From contig NC_016941.1 in NCBI RefSeq assembly GCF_000236925.1, forward strand, positions 930,001 through 994,000: a stretch of 64,000 nt of DNA. Reading direction: 5' to 3'. The position numbers were made by a program, and so were the translations under genes. This document shows positions 9,592 through 19,173 of the stretch, piece after piece. The notes beneath the pieces are model-generated. The model saw only the letters and a list, made by a program, of their open reading frames with translations. It was not told where the DNA came from and ran no database searches. Within the stretch, counting starts at the first letter, position 1. Each line of letters opens with the position of its first letter. This DNA is from Staphylococcus argenteus. Lineage in GTDB: Bacteria > Bacillota > Bacilli > Staphylococcales > Staphylococcaceae.

Positions 9592-11307
9592 ATGGGGAAG
9601 ATAATTAAATATTTTTCAATTATTCTTATTGTCGTTTTAGTATTGAGCGCTTGTGGAAAAAATAGTGGCAAAGATGAAGGTGTGAAAGATATTTCAAAAA
9701 CAGAAACGTCCAAGCATAAAGGGGGGACATTAAATGTTGCATTAACTGCACCACCAAGTGGCGTTTATTCTTCATTATTAAGTAGTTCTCATTCAGATGC
9801 TGTAGTGGAAGGTTACTTTAATGAAAGTCTAATTTCTATTGATAAAAAAATCCGACCAAAATCATATATCGCATCTTGGAAAGATATTGATCCAGCGAAA
9901 AAAATAGAATTTAAAATCAAAAAAGGCGTTAAGTGGCATGATGGTAATGAACTAAAAATTGATGATTGGATTTACTCAATAGAAGTATTAGCTAATAAAG
10001 ATTATGAAGGTGCATATTATCCAAGTGTAGAAAATATTCAAGGCGCAAAGGATTATCACGAGGGTAAAACGGATCACATAAGTGGATTGAAAAAAATAGA
10101 TGACTATACTATGCAAGTTACTTTTGACAAAAAGCAAGAAAATTACTTAACTGGATTTGTAAGTGGTCCGTTATTAAGCAAAAAGTATTTATCAGACGTG
10201 CCAGTTAAAGATTTAGCGAAATCAGAGAAAATTCGTAAATATCCGATTGGTATTGGACCTTATAAAGTTAAAAAAATAGTACCTGGAGAAGCCGTACAAC
10301 TAGTTAAATTTGATGATTATTGGCAAGGTAAACCTTCATTAGACAAAATCAATTTAAAAGTTATTGACCAAGCTCAAATTATTAAAGCAATGGAAAAAGG
10401 CGATATAGATATTGTTAATGATGCAACTGGTGCAATGGCCAAAGATGCAAAATCTTCAAAAGCTGGTTTGAAAGTTTTATCTACACCAAGTTTGGATTAT
10501 GGTTTAATTGGTTTTGTATCTCATGATTACGATAAAAATACAAATAAAACAGGTAAAGTGAGACCAAAATATGAAGATAAAGAATTAAGGAAAGCTATGA
10601 TTTATGCAATTGATAGAAAAAAATGGATAGATGCATTTTTCAATGGATACGCGAGTGAAATTAACAGTTTTGTACCTACAATGCATTGGATTGCTGCTGA
10701 TCCTAAGGAATTGAACGATTATAAATATGATCCTGAAAAAGCTAAAAAGATTTTAGATAAACTTGGTTATAAAGATAAGGATGGGGATGGCTTTAGAGAA
10801 GATCCTAAAGGTAACAAATTTGAAATTAATTTTAAACATTATACTGGCTCAAATCCAACTTTTGAACCTAGAACTGCTGCTATTAAAGATTTCTGGGAAA
10901 AAGTGGGCTTAAAAACAAATGTGAAGTTAATTGAATTTAATAAATATAATGAAGATTTAGCCAACGCATCAAAAAGTATGGAAGTGTATTTTAGAACGTG
11001 GGCTGGAGGTACCGATCCTGATCCATCAGATTTATATCATACTGATAGACCTCAAAATGAAATGAGAACTATTTTACCAAAATCAGACCAATATCTGGAT
11101 GAAGCTTTAGATTTTGATAAAGTAGGTACGGATGAAAAGAAACGTAAAGATATATATGTAAAATGGCAAAAGTATATGAATGATGAATTGCCAGGTTTGC
11201 CGATGTTCCAAGGGAAATCAATAACTATTGTTAATGACAAAGTACGAAATGTAGATGTTGAAATTGGGACAGATCAAAGTTTATATAACTTAACTAAAGA
11301 AGATTAG
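9592..11307 (+). CDS. Opp4 peptide-binding lipoprotein OppA
   Basis: Solute-binding protein of a second peptide ABC importer. The 571-residue protein has a lipoprotein signal with LSAC and lipidated Cys21, a lysine/serine-rich linker, then the class-C fold (KKGVKWHDGNELKIDDWIY near residue 110-128). It corresponds by position to the S. aureus opp4 binding protein (opp4A). An AGTAGGGAG site precedes the ATG. In contrast to opp3, the binding-protein gene comes first in this operon and is separated from the ATPase genes by a hairpin. Confidence 0.92.
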   Translation: MGKIIKYFSIILIVVLVLSACGKNSGKDEGVKDISKTETSKHKGGTLNVALTAPPSGVYSSLLSSSHSDAVVEGYFNESLISIDKKIRPKSYIASWKDIDPAKKIEFKIKKGVKWHDGNELKIDDWIYSIEVLANKDYEGAYYPSVENIQGAKDYHEGKTDHISGLKKIDDYTMQVTFDKKQENYLTGFVSGPLLSKKYLSDVPVKDLAKSEKIRKYPIGIGPYKVKKIVPGEAVQLVKFDDYWQGKPSLDKINLKVIDQAQIIKAMEKGDIDIVNDATGAMAKDAKSSKAGLKVLSTPSLDYGLIGFVSHDYDKNTNKTGKVRPKYEDKELRKAMIYAIDRKKWIDAFFNGYASEINSFVPTMHWIAADPKELNDYKYDPEKAKKILDKLGYKDKDGDGFREDPKGNKFEINFKHYTGSNPTFEPRTAAIKDFWEKVGLKTNVKLIEFNKYNEDLANASKSMEVYFRTWAGGTDPDPSDLYHTDRPQNEMRTILPKSDQYLDEALDFDKVGTDEKKRKDIYVKWQKYMNDELPGLPMFQGKSITIVNDKVRNVDVEIGTDQSLYNLTKED

Positions 11308-11313
11308 CATTGT

Positions 11314-11339
11314 AACCTCGACTTTATTGTCGAGGTTTA
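11314..11339 (+). terminator. Hairpin between opp4A and opp4D, probable attenuator
   Basis: AACCTCGAC and GTCGAGGTT form a perfect 9-bp stem with a six-base loop, but only three T residues follow. That is too few for full termination, so it may partly terminate or protect the 3' end of the opp4A message. Either would give more binding protein than transporter. Confidence 0.6.
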
Positions 11340-11357
11340 CTTATACTGGGGGATGTT

Positions 11358-12344
11358 ATGAATAAAGTATTGCTTGAAGTGAAAGATTTAGAAACTTCCT
11401 TAAAGATAGATAAGCAGTGGTTAGCTACTGTTGAAAATATATCATTTGAACTATCTAAGGGTGAAGTTCTAGGAATTGTTGGTGAGTCAGGTTGTGGTAA
11501 ATCAATTTTAAGTAAATCAATTATTAAGTTATTGCCCGAAAAAATATCAAAACTAAGTAAAGGAGAGGTTATTTTTGACGGAAAAAGAATTGATAAATTA
11601 AAAGAAAAGCAGCTTCTAAATATTAGAGGTAATGACATTGCAATGATTTTTCAAGAACCTATGACTGCATTGAATCCAGTTTATACAATCAAAAATCAAT
11701 TGGTAGAATCAATAAAATTACATAAAAAATTATCAAAAAAAGAAGCACATAAAGCAGCTGTGGATTTATTAAAAAAAGTTGGTATCTCGAGACAAGAAGA
11801 AATACTGAAAAGTTACCCTCATCAACTATCTGGTGGTATGAGGCAAAGGGTAATGATAGCTATGGCTATATCGTGCTCTCCGAAATTATTAATTGCTGAC
11901 GAACCAACCACTGCATTAGATGTAACCATTCAAGCTCAAATTTTGGATTTATTAAAAGAATTACAAAAAGAAACAAAGATGGCAATCATGATGATTACAC
12001 ATGACTTAAGCGTAGTGGCTGAATTTTGCGATAAGGTAATGGTTATGTATGCAGGGCAAATAGTGGAGTTTGGAAATATTCAAGATATATTACATAAACC
12101 TAAGCATCCATATACTAAAAAGTTATTATCTACTGTACCTAAATTGAATGAAGTTCAAAAGCGACTTGAAACAATTGAAGGGATTGTACCGTCTATAAAA
12201 GAATTTCAAGTAAATAAGTGCAGATTTGCAAATAGATGTAGGCAAAAAATTGATATATGCAATCATCAATCTCCAATAATGCATGTAAACGAAGACGTAT
12301 TAGTAAGGTGTCATTTATATAGTAAAGAAAATGGGGAGATATAA
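11358..12344 (+). CDS. Opp4 ATP-binding subunit OppD
   Basis: The 328-residue ATPase shows Walker A GESGCGKS, signature LSGGMRQR, Walker [13 protein letters not shown] and the switch ITHDLS. Its C-terminal tail carries the cysteine motif CRFANRCRQKIDIC plus a later cysteine in VRCHL, the oligopeptide/dipeptide C-terminal domain that in some relatives binds an iron-sulfur cluster. A GGGGG ribosome-binding site precedes the ATG at 11358. Position corresponds to S. aureus opp4D. The next ATPase gene starts four bases after its stop. Confidence 0.92.
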   Translation: MNKVLLEVKDLETSLKIDKQWLATVENISFELSKGEVLGIVGESGCGKSILSKSIIKLLPEKISKLSKGEVIFDGKRIDKLKEKQLLNIRGNDIAMIFQEPMTALNPVYTIKNQLVESIKLHKKLSKKEAHKAAVDLLKKVGISRQEEILKSYPHQLSGGMRQRVMIAMAISCSPKLLIADEPTTALDVTIQAQILDLLKELQKETKMAIMMITHDLSVVAEFCDKVMVMYAGQIVEFGNIQDILHKPKHPYTKKLLSTVPKLNEVQKRLETIEGIVPSIKEFQVNKCRFANRCRQKIDICNHQSPIMHVNEDVLVRCHLYSKENGEI

Positions 12345-12347
12345 GCG

Positions 12348-13328
12348 ATGGAAAACATCTTAGAAGTACATCAAGTGAAAAAGTACTACAAAATTAAAAC
12401 TGGATTATTGCAAAAAAGCCAATTTGTCAAAGCAGTTGATGAGGTTTCCTTTTCAATAAAAAAAGGTCAAACATTTGGATTGGTTGGTGAATCTGGTTGT
12501 GGAAAGTCCACAATTGGTAAAGTTATTATTAGATTAGAAGATGCAACATCAGGCTCGATTATTATTGATGGTGAGGATATAACGCATTTGAGAGGTAAGA
12601 AATTAAGAGAGTCACGACAAAAATATCAAATGATTTTTCAAGACCCATATGCTTCTTTAAACCCAATGCAGATGGTAGGAGATATAATTGCAGAGCCAAT
12701 TTTAAACTATAAAAAAATGTCGAAAGATGAAGTTAAAAAAGAAGTACTATATTTATTAAAATGTGTTGGATTAAGTGAAGAAGCATACTATAAATATGCA
12801 CATGAATTTTCAGGTGGGCAACGACAAAGAGTTGGGATAGCAAGAGCATTAGCTTTACGTCCTAGTCTAATTGTCGCTGATGAGCCTGTAAGTGCATTAG
12901 ATGTATCCGTACAATCTCAAGTACTCAATTTATTGAAGGATCTGCAAGAACAATTTAACTTAAGTTATCTATTTATCGCACATGATTTAAGTGTTGTAAA
13001 ACATATTAGTGATGTAATAGGAGTTATGTATTTAGGTCATATAGTCGAAATAGCTTCGGATAAAGAAATTTATGAAAATCCTAAACATCCATATACGAAA
13101 GCATTAATTTCTTCAATCCCACAGTTTGATAAACAAAATAGTGAAAGAATTATATTACAAGGGGAATTACCTTCACCTAGTAATCCACCAAAAGGATGTC
13201 CATTCCATACTAGATGTCCTATAGCAACAGAGAAATGTAAAACAAACTTACCGAATTTAGAATATGTTAGCGATAATCATAAAGTTGCATGTTTTTATGT
13301 AGATAAAGTAGGTGAAATAAATGGTTAA
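12348..13328 (+). CDS. Opp4 ATP-binding subunit OppF
   Basis: The 326-residue ATPase has Walker [10 protein letters not shown], signature FSGGQRQR, Walker B LIVADEPVSALD and the switch IAHDLS. The tail holds CPFHTRCPIATEKC and a fourth cysteine in KVACFY, the typical four-cysteine motif of OppF/DppF. It overlaps the following permease gene by eight bases, so the two are probably translationally coupled. Confidence 0.92.
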   Translation: MENILEVHQVKKYYKIKTGLLQKSQFVKAVDEVSFSIKKGQTFGLVGESGCGKSTIGKVIIRLEDATSGSIIIDGEDITHLRGKKLRESRQKYQMIFQDPYASLNPMQMVGDIIAEPILNYKKMSKDEVKKEVLYLLKCVGLSEEAYYKYAHEFSGGQRQRVGIARALALRPSLIVADEPVSALDVSVQSQVLNLLKDLQEQFNLSYLFIAHDLSVVKHISDVIGVMYLGHIVEIASDKEIYENPKHPYTKALISSIPQFDKQNSERIILQGELPSPSNPPKGCPFHTRCPIATEKCKTNLPNLEYVSDNHKVACFYVDKVGEING

Positions 13329-14283
13329 ATTGATTTTAAAACGATTAGGATTAATGATTCCACTTTTAATATTAATATCAATTGTTGTGTTTTCATTAGC
13401 AATTATTCAACCGGGGGATCCTTTTTCAGACTTACAAAATGGGAAAATAAAACAAGAGGCAATAAATGCTCAAAGGGAAAGATTAGGTCTCAATGATTCG
13501 ATTCCTAAACAATATATTAGATGGGTACAAAACATAGCTCATGGTAATTTGGGAGAATCAATTAAATATAAAAGACCTGTAATAGATGTAATAGAAGAAA
13601 GACTTCCTAATACAATTTTACTTGGCGTTATGTCACTGATTATTACGTATGTTATTTCTTTTATTTTAGGAATAACGTCTGGGAGATTTGCCTATGGCAT
13701 TACAGATTATACAGTGCAAATATTTAATTATTTGATGTTAGCCATTCCATCATTTATTGCAGGTGTTTTTGCAATTTTTATATTTTCTTTTGAATTACAG
13801 TGGTTTCCTTTCCAAGGTTCAGTGGATATAAATTTACAAGAAGGTACTTTTAATTATTATTTAAGTAAAATATATCATACATTTTTACCGGCATTAACAT
13901 TGGGGTTATTATCTACGGCGGGTTATATTCAATATTTACGTAATGATATTATTGAAAATTCTAAAAAAGACTATGTTTTGACAGCTAGATCAAAAGGATT
14001 ATCTATGAATAGAATTTATAATAAGCATATTTTGAGAAATTCTCTAATACCAATCATCACATTTTTAGGTGCTGATATTGTAAGTATATTAGGTGGAGCT
14101 GTAATTACAGAAACCATTTTTTCATACAATGGTATTGGTAAATTATTTTTAGAATCAGTAACTGGACAAGATTATCCATTAATGATGGCTTTGACTTTAT
14201 TCTTTTCATTTTTAGGTTTACTGGGCAACTTGATTTCTGATATTACATATGGATTTGTGGATCCAAGAATTAGAAGTAACTAG
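13321..14283 (+). CDS. Opp4 permease OppB
   Basis: The 320-residue membrane subunit has about six helices, the first near residues 9-29, and the DppB-type coupling loop SKKDYVLTARSKGLSMNRIYNKH. It is slightly longer than Opp3 OppB because of an insert in an extracytoplasmic loop near residue 165-180. The ATG lies inside the preceding ATPase gene. It ends eleven bases before the OppC start. Confidence 0.92.
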   Translation: MVKLILKRLGLMIPLLILISIVVFSLAIIQPGDPFSDLQNGKIKQEAINAQRERLGLNDSIPKQYIRWVQNIAHGNLGESIKYKRPVIDVIEERLPNTILLGVMSLIITYVISFILGITSGRFAYGITDYTVQIFNYLMLAIPSFIAGVFAIFIFSFELQWFPFQGSVDINLQEGTFNYYLSKIYHTFLPALTLGLLSTAGYIQYLRNDIIENSKKDYVLTARSKGLSMNRIYNKHILRNSLIPIITFLGADIVSILGGAVITETIFSYNGIGKLFLESVTGQDYPLMMALTLFFSFLGLLGNLISDITYGFVDPRIRSN

Positions 14284-14293
14284 GAGGGGCACA

Positions 14294-15175
14294 ATGCAGA
14301 ATAAGTCACGTTCACCGTTAAAAATAGCATTTACTAAATTTATTCATAATAAAATTGCTATGCTTTCAATTTCGTATTTATTAATCATAATTATAGTATC
14401 AGTTATTGCACCACTAATTGCACCATATCCTGTGAATCAACAAGATCTTTTGAATATAAAAGGTGACATGACATCTCATAATTTACTTGGGACAGATTCA
14501 GGTGGTAGAGATAATTTTAGTCGCTTATTGTTTGCCGGACGTATTTCTTTATCAATTGGAATTACGTCTACAATTGGCATGTTATTGATAGGTATAACCG
14601 TAGGGGTCGTATCTGGATATTTTGGTGGCTTAGTTGATACGTTGCTTATGAGAATAACTGAATTTGTAATGTTATTTCCATTTTTGATTTTTGCAATTGT
14701 TTTAAATGCAGCACTTGGAGATAAAATTAAAAATCCATATGGATCAGCGATTATTTTAGTACTAGTTATTATTGCTTTAAGTTGGGGAGGTATCGCTCGA
14801 TTAGTTCGAGGTAAAGTTCTACAAGAAAAAGAAAATGAATATTTTTTAGCAGCTAAATCCATAGGTACACCTACTTATAAAATTATATTGAAACATTTGC
14901 TTCCCAATATATTAAGCGTTGTAATAGTTCAAGCGACTTTATTATTTGCTGGTATGATAGTTGTTGAATCAGGATTAAGCTTTTTAGGTTTTGGTATTAG
15001 TAAGGCAATTCCTTCGTGGGGGAATATGCTGAGTGATGCACAAGAAGGTGATGTAATCAGTGGGAAACCATGGATTTGGATGCCGCCAGCGGTTATGATT
15101 ACTTTAACGATATTAAGTATTAATTTTGTTGGTGAAGGTCTAAAAGATGCTTTTAATCCACGAGGTAGACATTAA
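14294..15175 (+). CDS. Opp4 permease OppC
   Basis: The 293-residue second membrane subunit has a short N-terminus, a first helix near residues 23-45 and the coupling loop GTPTYKIILKHLLPN. I chose the ATG at 14294 because an AGGAGGGG site lies five bases upstream; an in-frame start at 14249 would have no site and would overlap oppB. It lacks the long N-terminal extension of Opp3 OppC. It ends the operon and a terminator follows. Confidence 0.92.
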   Translation: MQNKSRSPLKIAFTKFIHNKIAMLSISYLLIIIIVSVIAPLIAPYPVNQQDLLNIKGDMTSHNLLGTDSGGRDNFSRLLFAGRISLSIGITSTIGMLLIGITVGVVSGYFGGLVDTLLMRITEFVMLFPFLIFAIVLNAALGDKIKNPYGSAIILVLVIIALSWGGIARLVRGKVLQEKENEYFLAAKSIGTPTYKIILKHLLPNILSVVIVQATLLFAGMIVVESGLSFLGFGISKAIPSWGNMLSDAQEGDVISGKPWIWMPPAVMITLTILSINFVGEGLKDAFNPRGRH

Positions 15176-15186
15176 AAATTGATACG

Positions 15187-15229
15187 AAAATAAAGAGACA
15201 CTAGGGAATTCTAGTGCCTCTTTATTTTG
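15187..15229. terminator. Bidirectional terminator between opp4 and trpS
   Basis: AAATAAAGAGACACTAG and CTAGTGCCTCTTTATTT form a long stem with one mismatch and an A/T run at each end, between two converging genes. Confidence 0.88.
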
Positions 15230-15234
15230 ATAGT

Positions 15235-16224
<990 letters not shown>

Positions 16225-16250
16225 TTAAATGCCTACTTTCTCAATAATAA

Positions 16251-16291
16251 TTTAATAATTATCATTATAACAGTATTTCTTAAAAATGTAA
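16251..16291 (-). promoter_or_regulatory. trpS promoter with Fur/PerR-like box
   Basis: On the minus strand an extended -10, TGTTATAAT (TATAAT at 16264-16269), has a TTACAT -35-like hexamer 16 bases upstream. The plus strand at 16251-16269 reads TTTAATAATTATCATTATA, matching the Fur consensus at 15 of 19 positions and a PerR-type box nearly as well. The base composition makes chance matches common, so regulation is only a suggestion. Confidence 0.4.
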
Positions 16292-16517
16292 GATGTGTTA
16301 GAATATATGTATAACTTGCTACTAACAGAGGGATTCTTAACTTTTTATTAAGTGTAGAAACTTATCTGAAAAATTAGGTTTTTCTCATTTAATTTTAATG
16401 TTAGATAGTTATAATAAATAGTAACGATTAAGAATTTTAGAAAAAAATGTTTTTTCTTGATCTATAACTAAATTTTAAGCAATGAATTTTATTCATTCAA
16501 ATAGGAGAGTGAGATGT

Positions 16518-16913
16518 ATGGTAACATTATTTACTTCACCAAGTTGCACATCTTGCCGTAAAGCGAAAGCATGGTTACAAGAACATGACATTCCGTATAC
16601 GGAGCGTAATATTTTTTCTGAACATTTAACAATTGATGAAATTAAGCAAATATTAAAAATGACTGAAGACGGTACTGATGAAATCATTTCTACACGTTCT
16701 AAAACATACCAAAAATTAAATGTTGATATTGATTCACTACCATTACAAGATTTATATTCAATCATTCAAGATAATCCTGGCTTATTACGTCGTCCAATTA
16801 TTTTAGATAATAAACGACTACAAGTTGGTTATAATGAGGACGAGATTCGACGTTTCTTACCTAGAAAAGTTCGTACGTTCCAATTACAAGAAGCACAACG
16901 TATGGTTGACTAA
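16518..16913 (+). CDS. spxA: Redox-sensing global regulator Spx
   Basis: Spx binds the RNA polymerase alpha subunit and reprograms transcription during disulfide stress. It is degraded by ClpXP with the adaptor YjbH, encoded at 21554-22360. The 131-residue protein has the ArsC-like fold, the redox switch Cys10-X-X-Cys13 (SCTSC) and the RPI loop (LLRRPII). I chose the ATG at 16518, giving MVTLF, because that is the conserved start; an upstream in-frame start would add 12 unrelated residues. A GGAGAGTGAG site precedes it. Confidence 0.96.
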
Positions 16914-16957
16914 TAACCATTTAACTATGTGTCATTACTTTACTAAAAGATATGTCA

Positions 16958-16988
16958 AGCAACGCTATTTATATAGTGTTGCTTTTTT
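16958..16988 (+). terminator. Terminator after spxA
   Basis: AAGCAACGCTAT and ATAGTGTTGCTT pair with one G-T pair around a short loop, followed by six T residues. Confidence 0.85.
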
Positions 16989-17218
16989 GGCTTTTTAAAG
17001 AATGGGAGCGTACATATTTATTTGTATGTATGCCTCATTTATTAATATAACTATGTATAAATGTGTTTTGGATGAAACATTTTGTATGATAGGGTAAAAT
17101 TAAATTAAGAAAGTGCTTTAATGCTTTAACTGTATAAATCATTTATATAGTTTTACTACAATGAATGTGTTATTATAAATTACCAAAATATTTTAGCGAT
17201 AGAAATCAGACAAATAAA

Positions 17219-17247
17219 TTGTAATTTGTTTGATGCTCTAATACAAT
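17219..17247 (+). promoter_or_regulatory. mecA promoter
   Basis: TTGTAA (17219-17224) and TACAAT (17242-17247) are separated by exactly 17 bases and lie about 40 bases before the mecA ATG. This is a good vegetative promoter by pattern; no operator is evident. Confidence 0.6.
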
Positions 17248-17284
17248 ATGAATACTATTCATCGACTGTAAGGAGTGAGATGAT

Positions 17285-18004
17285 ATGAGAATAGAACGAG
17301 TAGATGATACAACTGTAAAATTGTTTATAACATATAGTGATATCGAGGCACGTGGATTTAGTCGAGAAGATTTATGGACAAATCGTAAACGTGGTGAAGA
17401 ATTCTTTTGGTCAATGATGGATGAAATTAATGAAGAAGAGGATTTTGTGGTAGAGGGTCCATTATGGATTCAAGTACATGCTTTTGAAAAAGGCGTCGAA
17501 GTTACAATTTCTAAATCTAAAAATGAAGATATGATGAATATGTCTGATGATGATACAACTGATCAATTTGATGAACAAGTTCAAGAATTGTTAGCTCAAA
17601 CATTAGAAGGCGAAGATCAACTAGAAGAATTATTTGAACAAAGAACTAAAGAAAAAGAAGCACAAGGATCTAAACGTCAACGAAATGCTACACGAAAAAA
17701 TACAAGAACAATTATTGTGAAATTTAATGATTTAGAAGATGTTATTAATTATGCATATCATAATAACCTAATCACAACTGATTTTGAAGATTTGTTATAT
17801 ATGGTTGATAGTACTTATTATTATGCGATTCACTTTGATAGTCATGTTGATCAAGAGGTTATTAATGATAGCTATAGTCAATTGTTAGAGTTTGCATACC
17901 CAACTGATAGAACAGAAGTGTATTTAAATGACTATGCTAAAATTATTATGAGTCATAACGTTACAGCTCAAGTTCGACGTTATTTTCCTGATACAACAGA
18001 ATAA
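17285..18004 (+). CDS. mecA: Adaptor protein MecA for ClpC
   Basis: MecA recognises substrates and activates the ClpC chaperone-protease; it is unrelated to the beta-lactam resistance mecA. The 239-residue protein has an N-terminal substrate-binding domain (about 1-75), an acidic and lysine-rich linker (about 80-140) and a C-terminal ClpC-binding domain (about 140-235). AGGAGTGAGATGAT precedes the ATG. It stands alone with its own promoter and terminator between spxA and coiA, as in B. subtilis relatives. Confidence 0.95.
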   Translation: MRIERVDDTTVKLFITYSDIEARGFSREDLWTNRKRGEEFFWSMMDEINEEEDFVVEGPLWIQVHAFEKGVEVTISKSKNEDMMNMSDDDTTDQFDEQVQELLAQTLEGEDQLEELFEQRTKEKEAQGSKRQRNATRKNTRTIIVKFNDLEDVINYAYHNNLITTDFEDLLYMVDSTYYYAIHFDSHVDQEVINDSYSQLLEFAYPTDRTEVYLNDYAKIIMSHNVTAQVRRYFPDTTE

Positions 18005-18030
18005 CCAAGCATTATTTAAATATTTAACAT

Positions 18031-18060
18031 AAAAGAGACTCTTCGGAGTCTCTTTTTTTT
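18031..18060 (+). terminator. Terminator after mecA
   Basis: AAAGAGACTC and GAGTCTCTTT enclose a TTCG tetraloop and are followed by eight T residues in total, a very strong intrinsic terminator. Confidence 0.95.
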
Positions 18061-18139
18061 ACTCATGGTTTATTTAATAATATTGAAACGTAAAAAGTAA
18101 ACTTCAAATATAAAACGTGTAATATTTTGAGGTGAAGTG

Positions 18140-19126
18140 ATGTTAATAGCTTTAAATAAAGAAAGACAACGAGTGTCAGCAACATCTGCTGAAAGAGCGT
18201 TGCAATATTTTTGTCCAGCATGTGGAAATCCGGTTATTTTAAAAAGGGGACATAAAGTAGTAAGTCATTTTGCACATAAGCATTTAACAGAACAAAAATG
18301 TTTTAATAATGAGACGATTAAACATTACAAAAGCAAATTAACATTAGCACAAATGTTAATGCAGCAAGGATATCAAGTTGAAATAGAGCCATTTTTAAAA
18401 GAAATTAGACAGATTCCTGATTTAATAATTAACAATAAATATGCATTTGAACTACAATTATCACCTATACCGTATAGACAAGTTTTACAACGTACAGAAG
18501 GTTTGAATAAATTAGGCTATAAAGTTGTTTGGTTGCTTGATGATATACATATATTTCAAAGTAAGGTGAAATTAAGTCATTTTCAAAGTATTTTTATCAA
18601 TCCAATTACACGAAGATTTTATACATTTAATTTAGAGAAACAACAGATTTTTGAATTTAAACAATTACAAAGTTTAGGTGGCAACAATTTTTTGGCGACT
18701 AAAATGGAAGCACATATTAAAGAATTATTTATTGAGATACCACACAATGTTAAATCAATTATTAAATTATCTAAATCCTCTATTAATCAATATATCAAAT
18801 ATTGTCGCTGGCAAAACTCGGTATTACAACCAACATTAAGTGCTATGTATCAATTGCGGTTAACAGATGAAGCTGTAGTGATTAATTATGGCTATATTTT
18901 CCCAGAACAAATATATATCGAAAATCATCCGATAGAATGGCAATTACACGTTGATTTAATGTTAATTAGTAAGGATGATCTTACTATTTATGATTTTTTA
19001 GATTACTTCAAAATAAGGAATTTTTTAATACCATTAGAATCAAAGTTAGTAATTGTGAAAAAACTTATTAACAATTATTTAAATCTTAATTCAAAAAGAG
19101 GTAATGACGTGCAAATTTTGTTGTAA
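18140..19126 (+). CDS. coiA: Competence protein CoiA family nuclease-like protein
   Basis: CoiA is induced during competence in streptococci and bacilli and is thought to act on incoming DNA. The 328-residue protein starts with a zinc-finger-like module, CPACGNPVILKRG and a following HFAHK, then a restriction-endonuclease-like core (LTLAQMLMQQGYQVEIEPF through FELQLSPIPYRQV with the E-X-Q residues). I used the ATG at 18140 because GAGGTGA lies five bases before it; the GTG immediately upstream is too close. comK is also in this window (48756-49325). Confidence 0.88.
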   Translation: MLIALNKERQRVSATSAERALQYFCPACGNPVILKRGHKVVSHFAHKHLTEQKCFNNETIKHYKSKLTLAQMLMQQGYQVEIEPFLKEIRQIPDLIINNKYAFELQLSPIPYRQVLQRTEGLNKLGYKVVWLLDDIHIFQSKVKLSHFQSIFINPITRRFYTFNLEKQQIFEFKQLQSLGGNNFLATKMEAHIKELFIEIPHNVKSIIKLSKSSINQYIKYCRWQNSVLQPTLSAMYQLRLTDEAVVINYGYIFPEQIYIENHPIEWQLHVDLMLISKDDLTIYDFLDYFKIRNFLIPLESKLVIVKKLINNYLNLNSKRGNDVQILL

Positions 19127-19173
19127 AATGAGAAAATTATATCAATTATATTTTATTAGGAGGTTTACTACAT

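Noticed and set aside
16355..16375. CodY-like sequence between trpS and spxA
   Set aside because: Best alignment leaves three or more mismatches and it is not placed at a clear promoter.
16225..16517. T-box leader for trpS
   Set aside because: The conserved T-box sequence and terminator/antiterminator pair are absent from the minus strand upstream of trpS.
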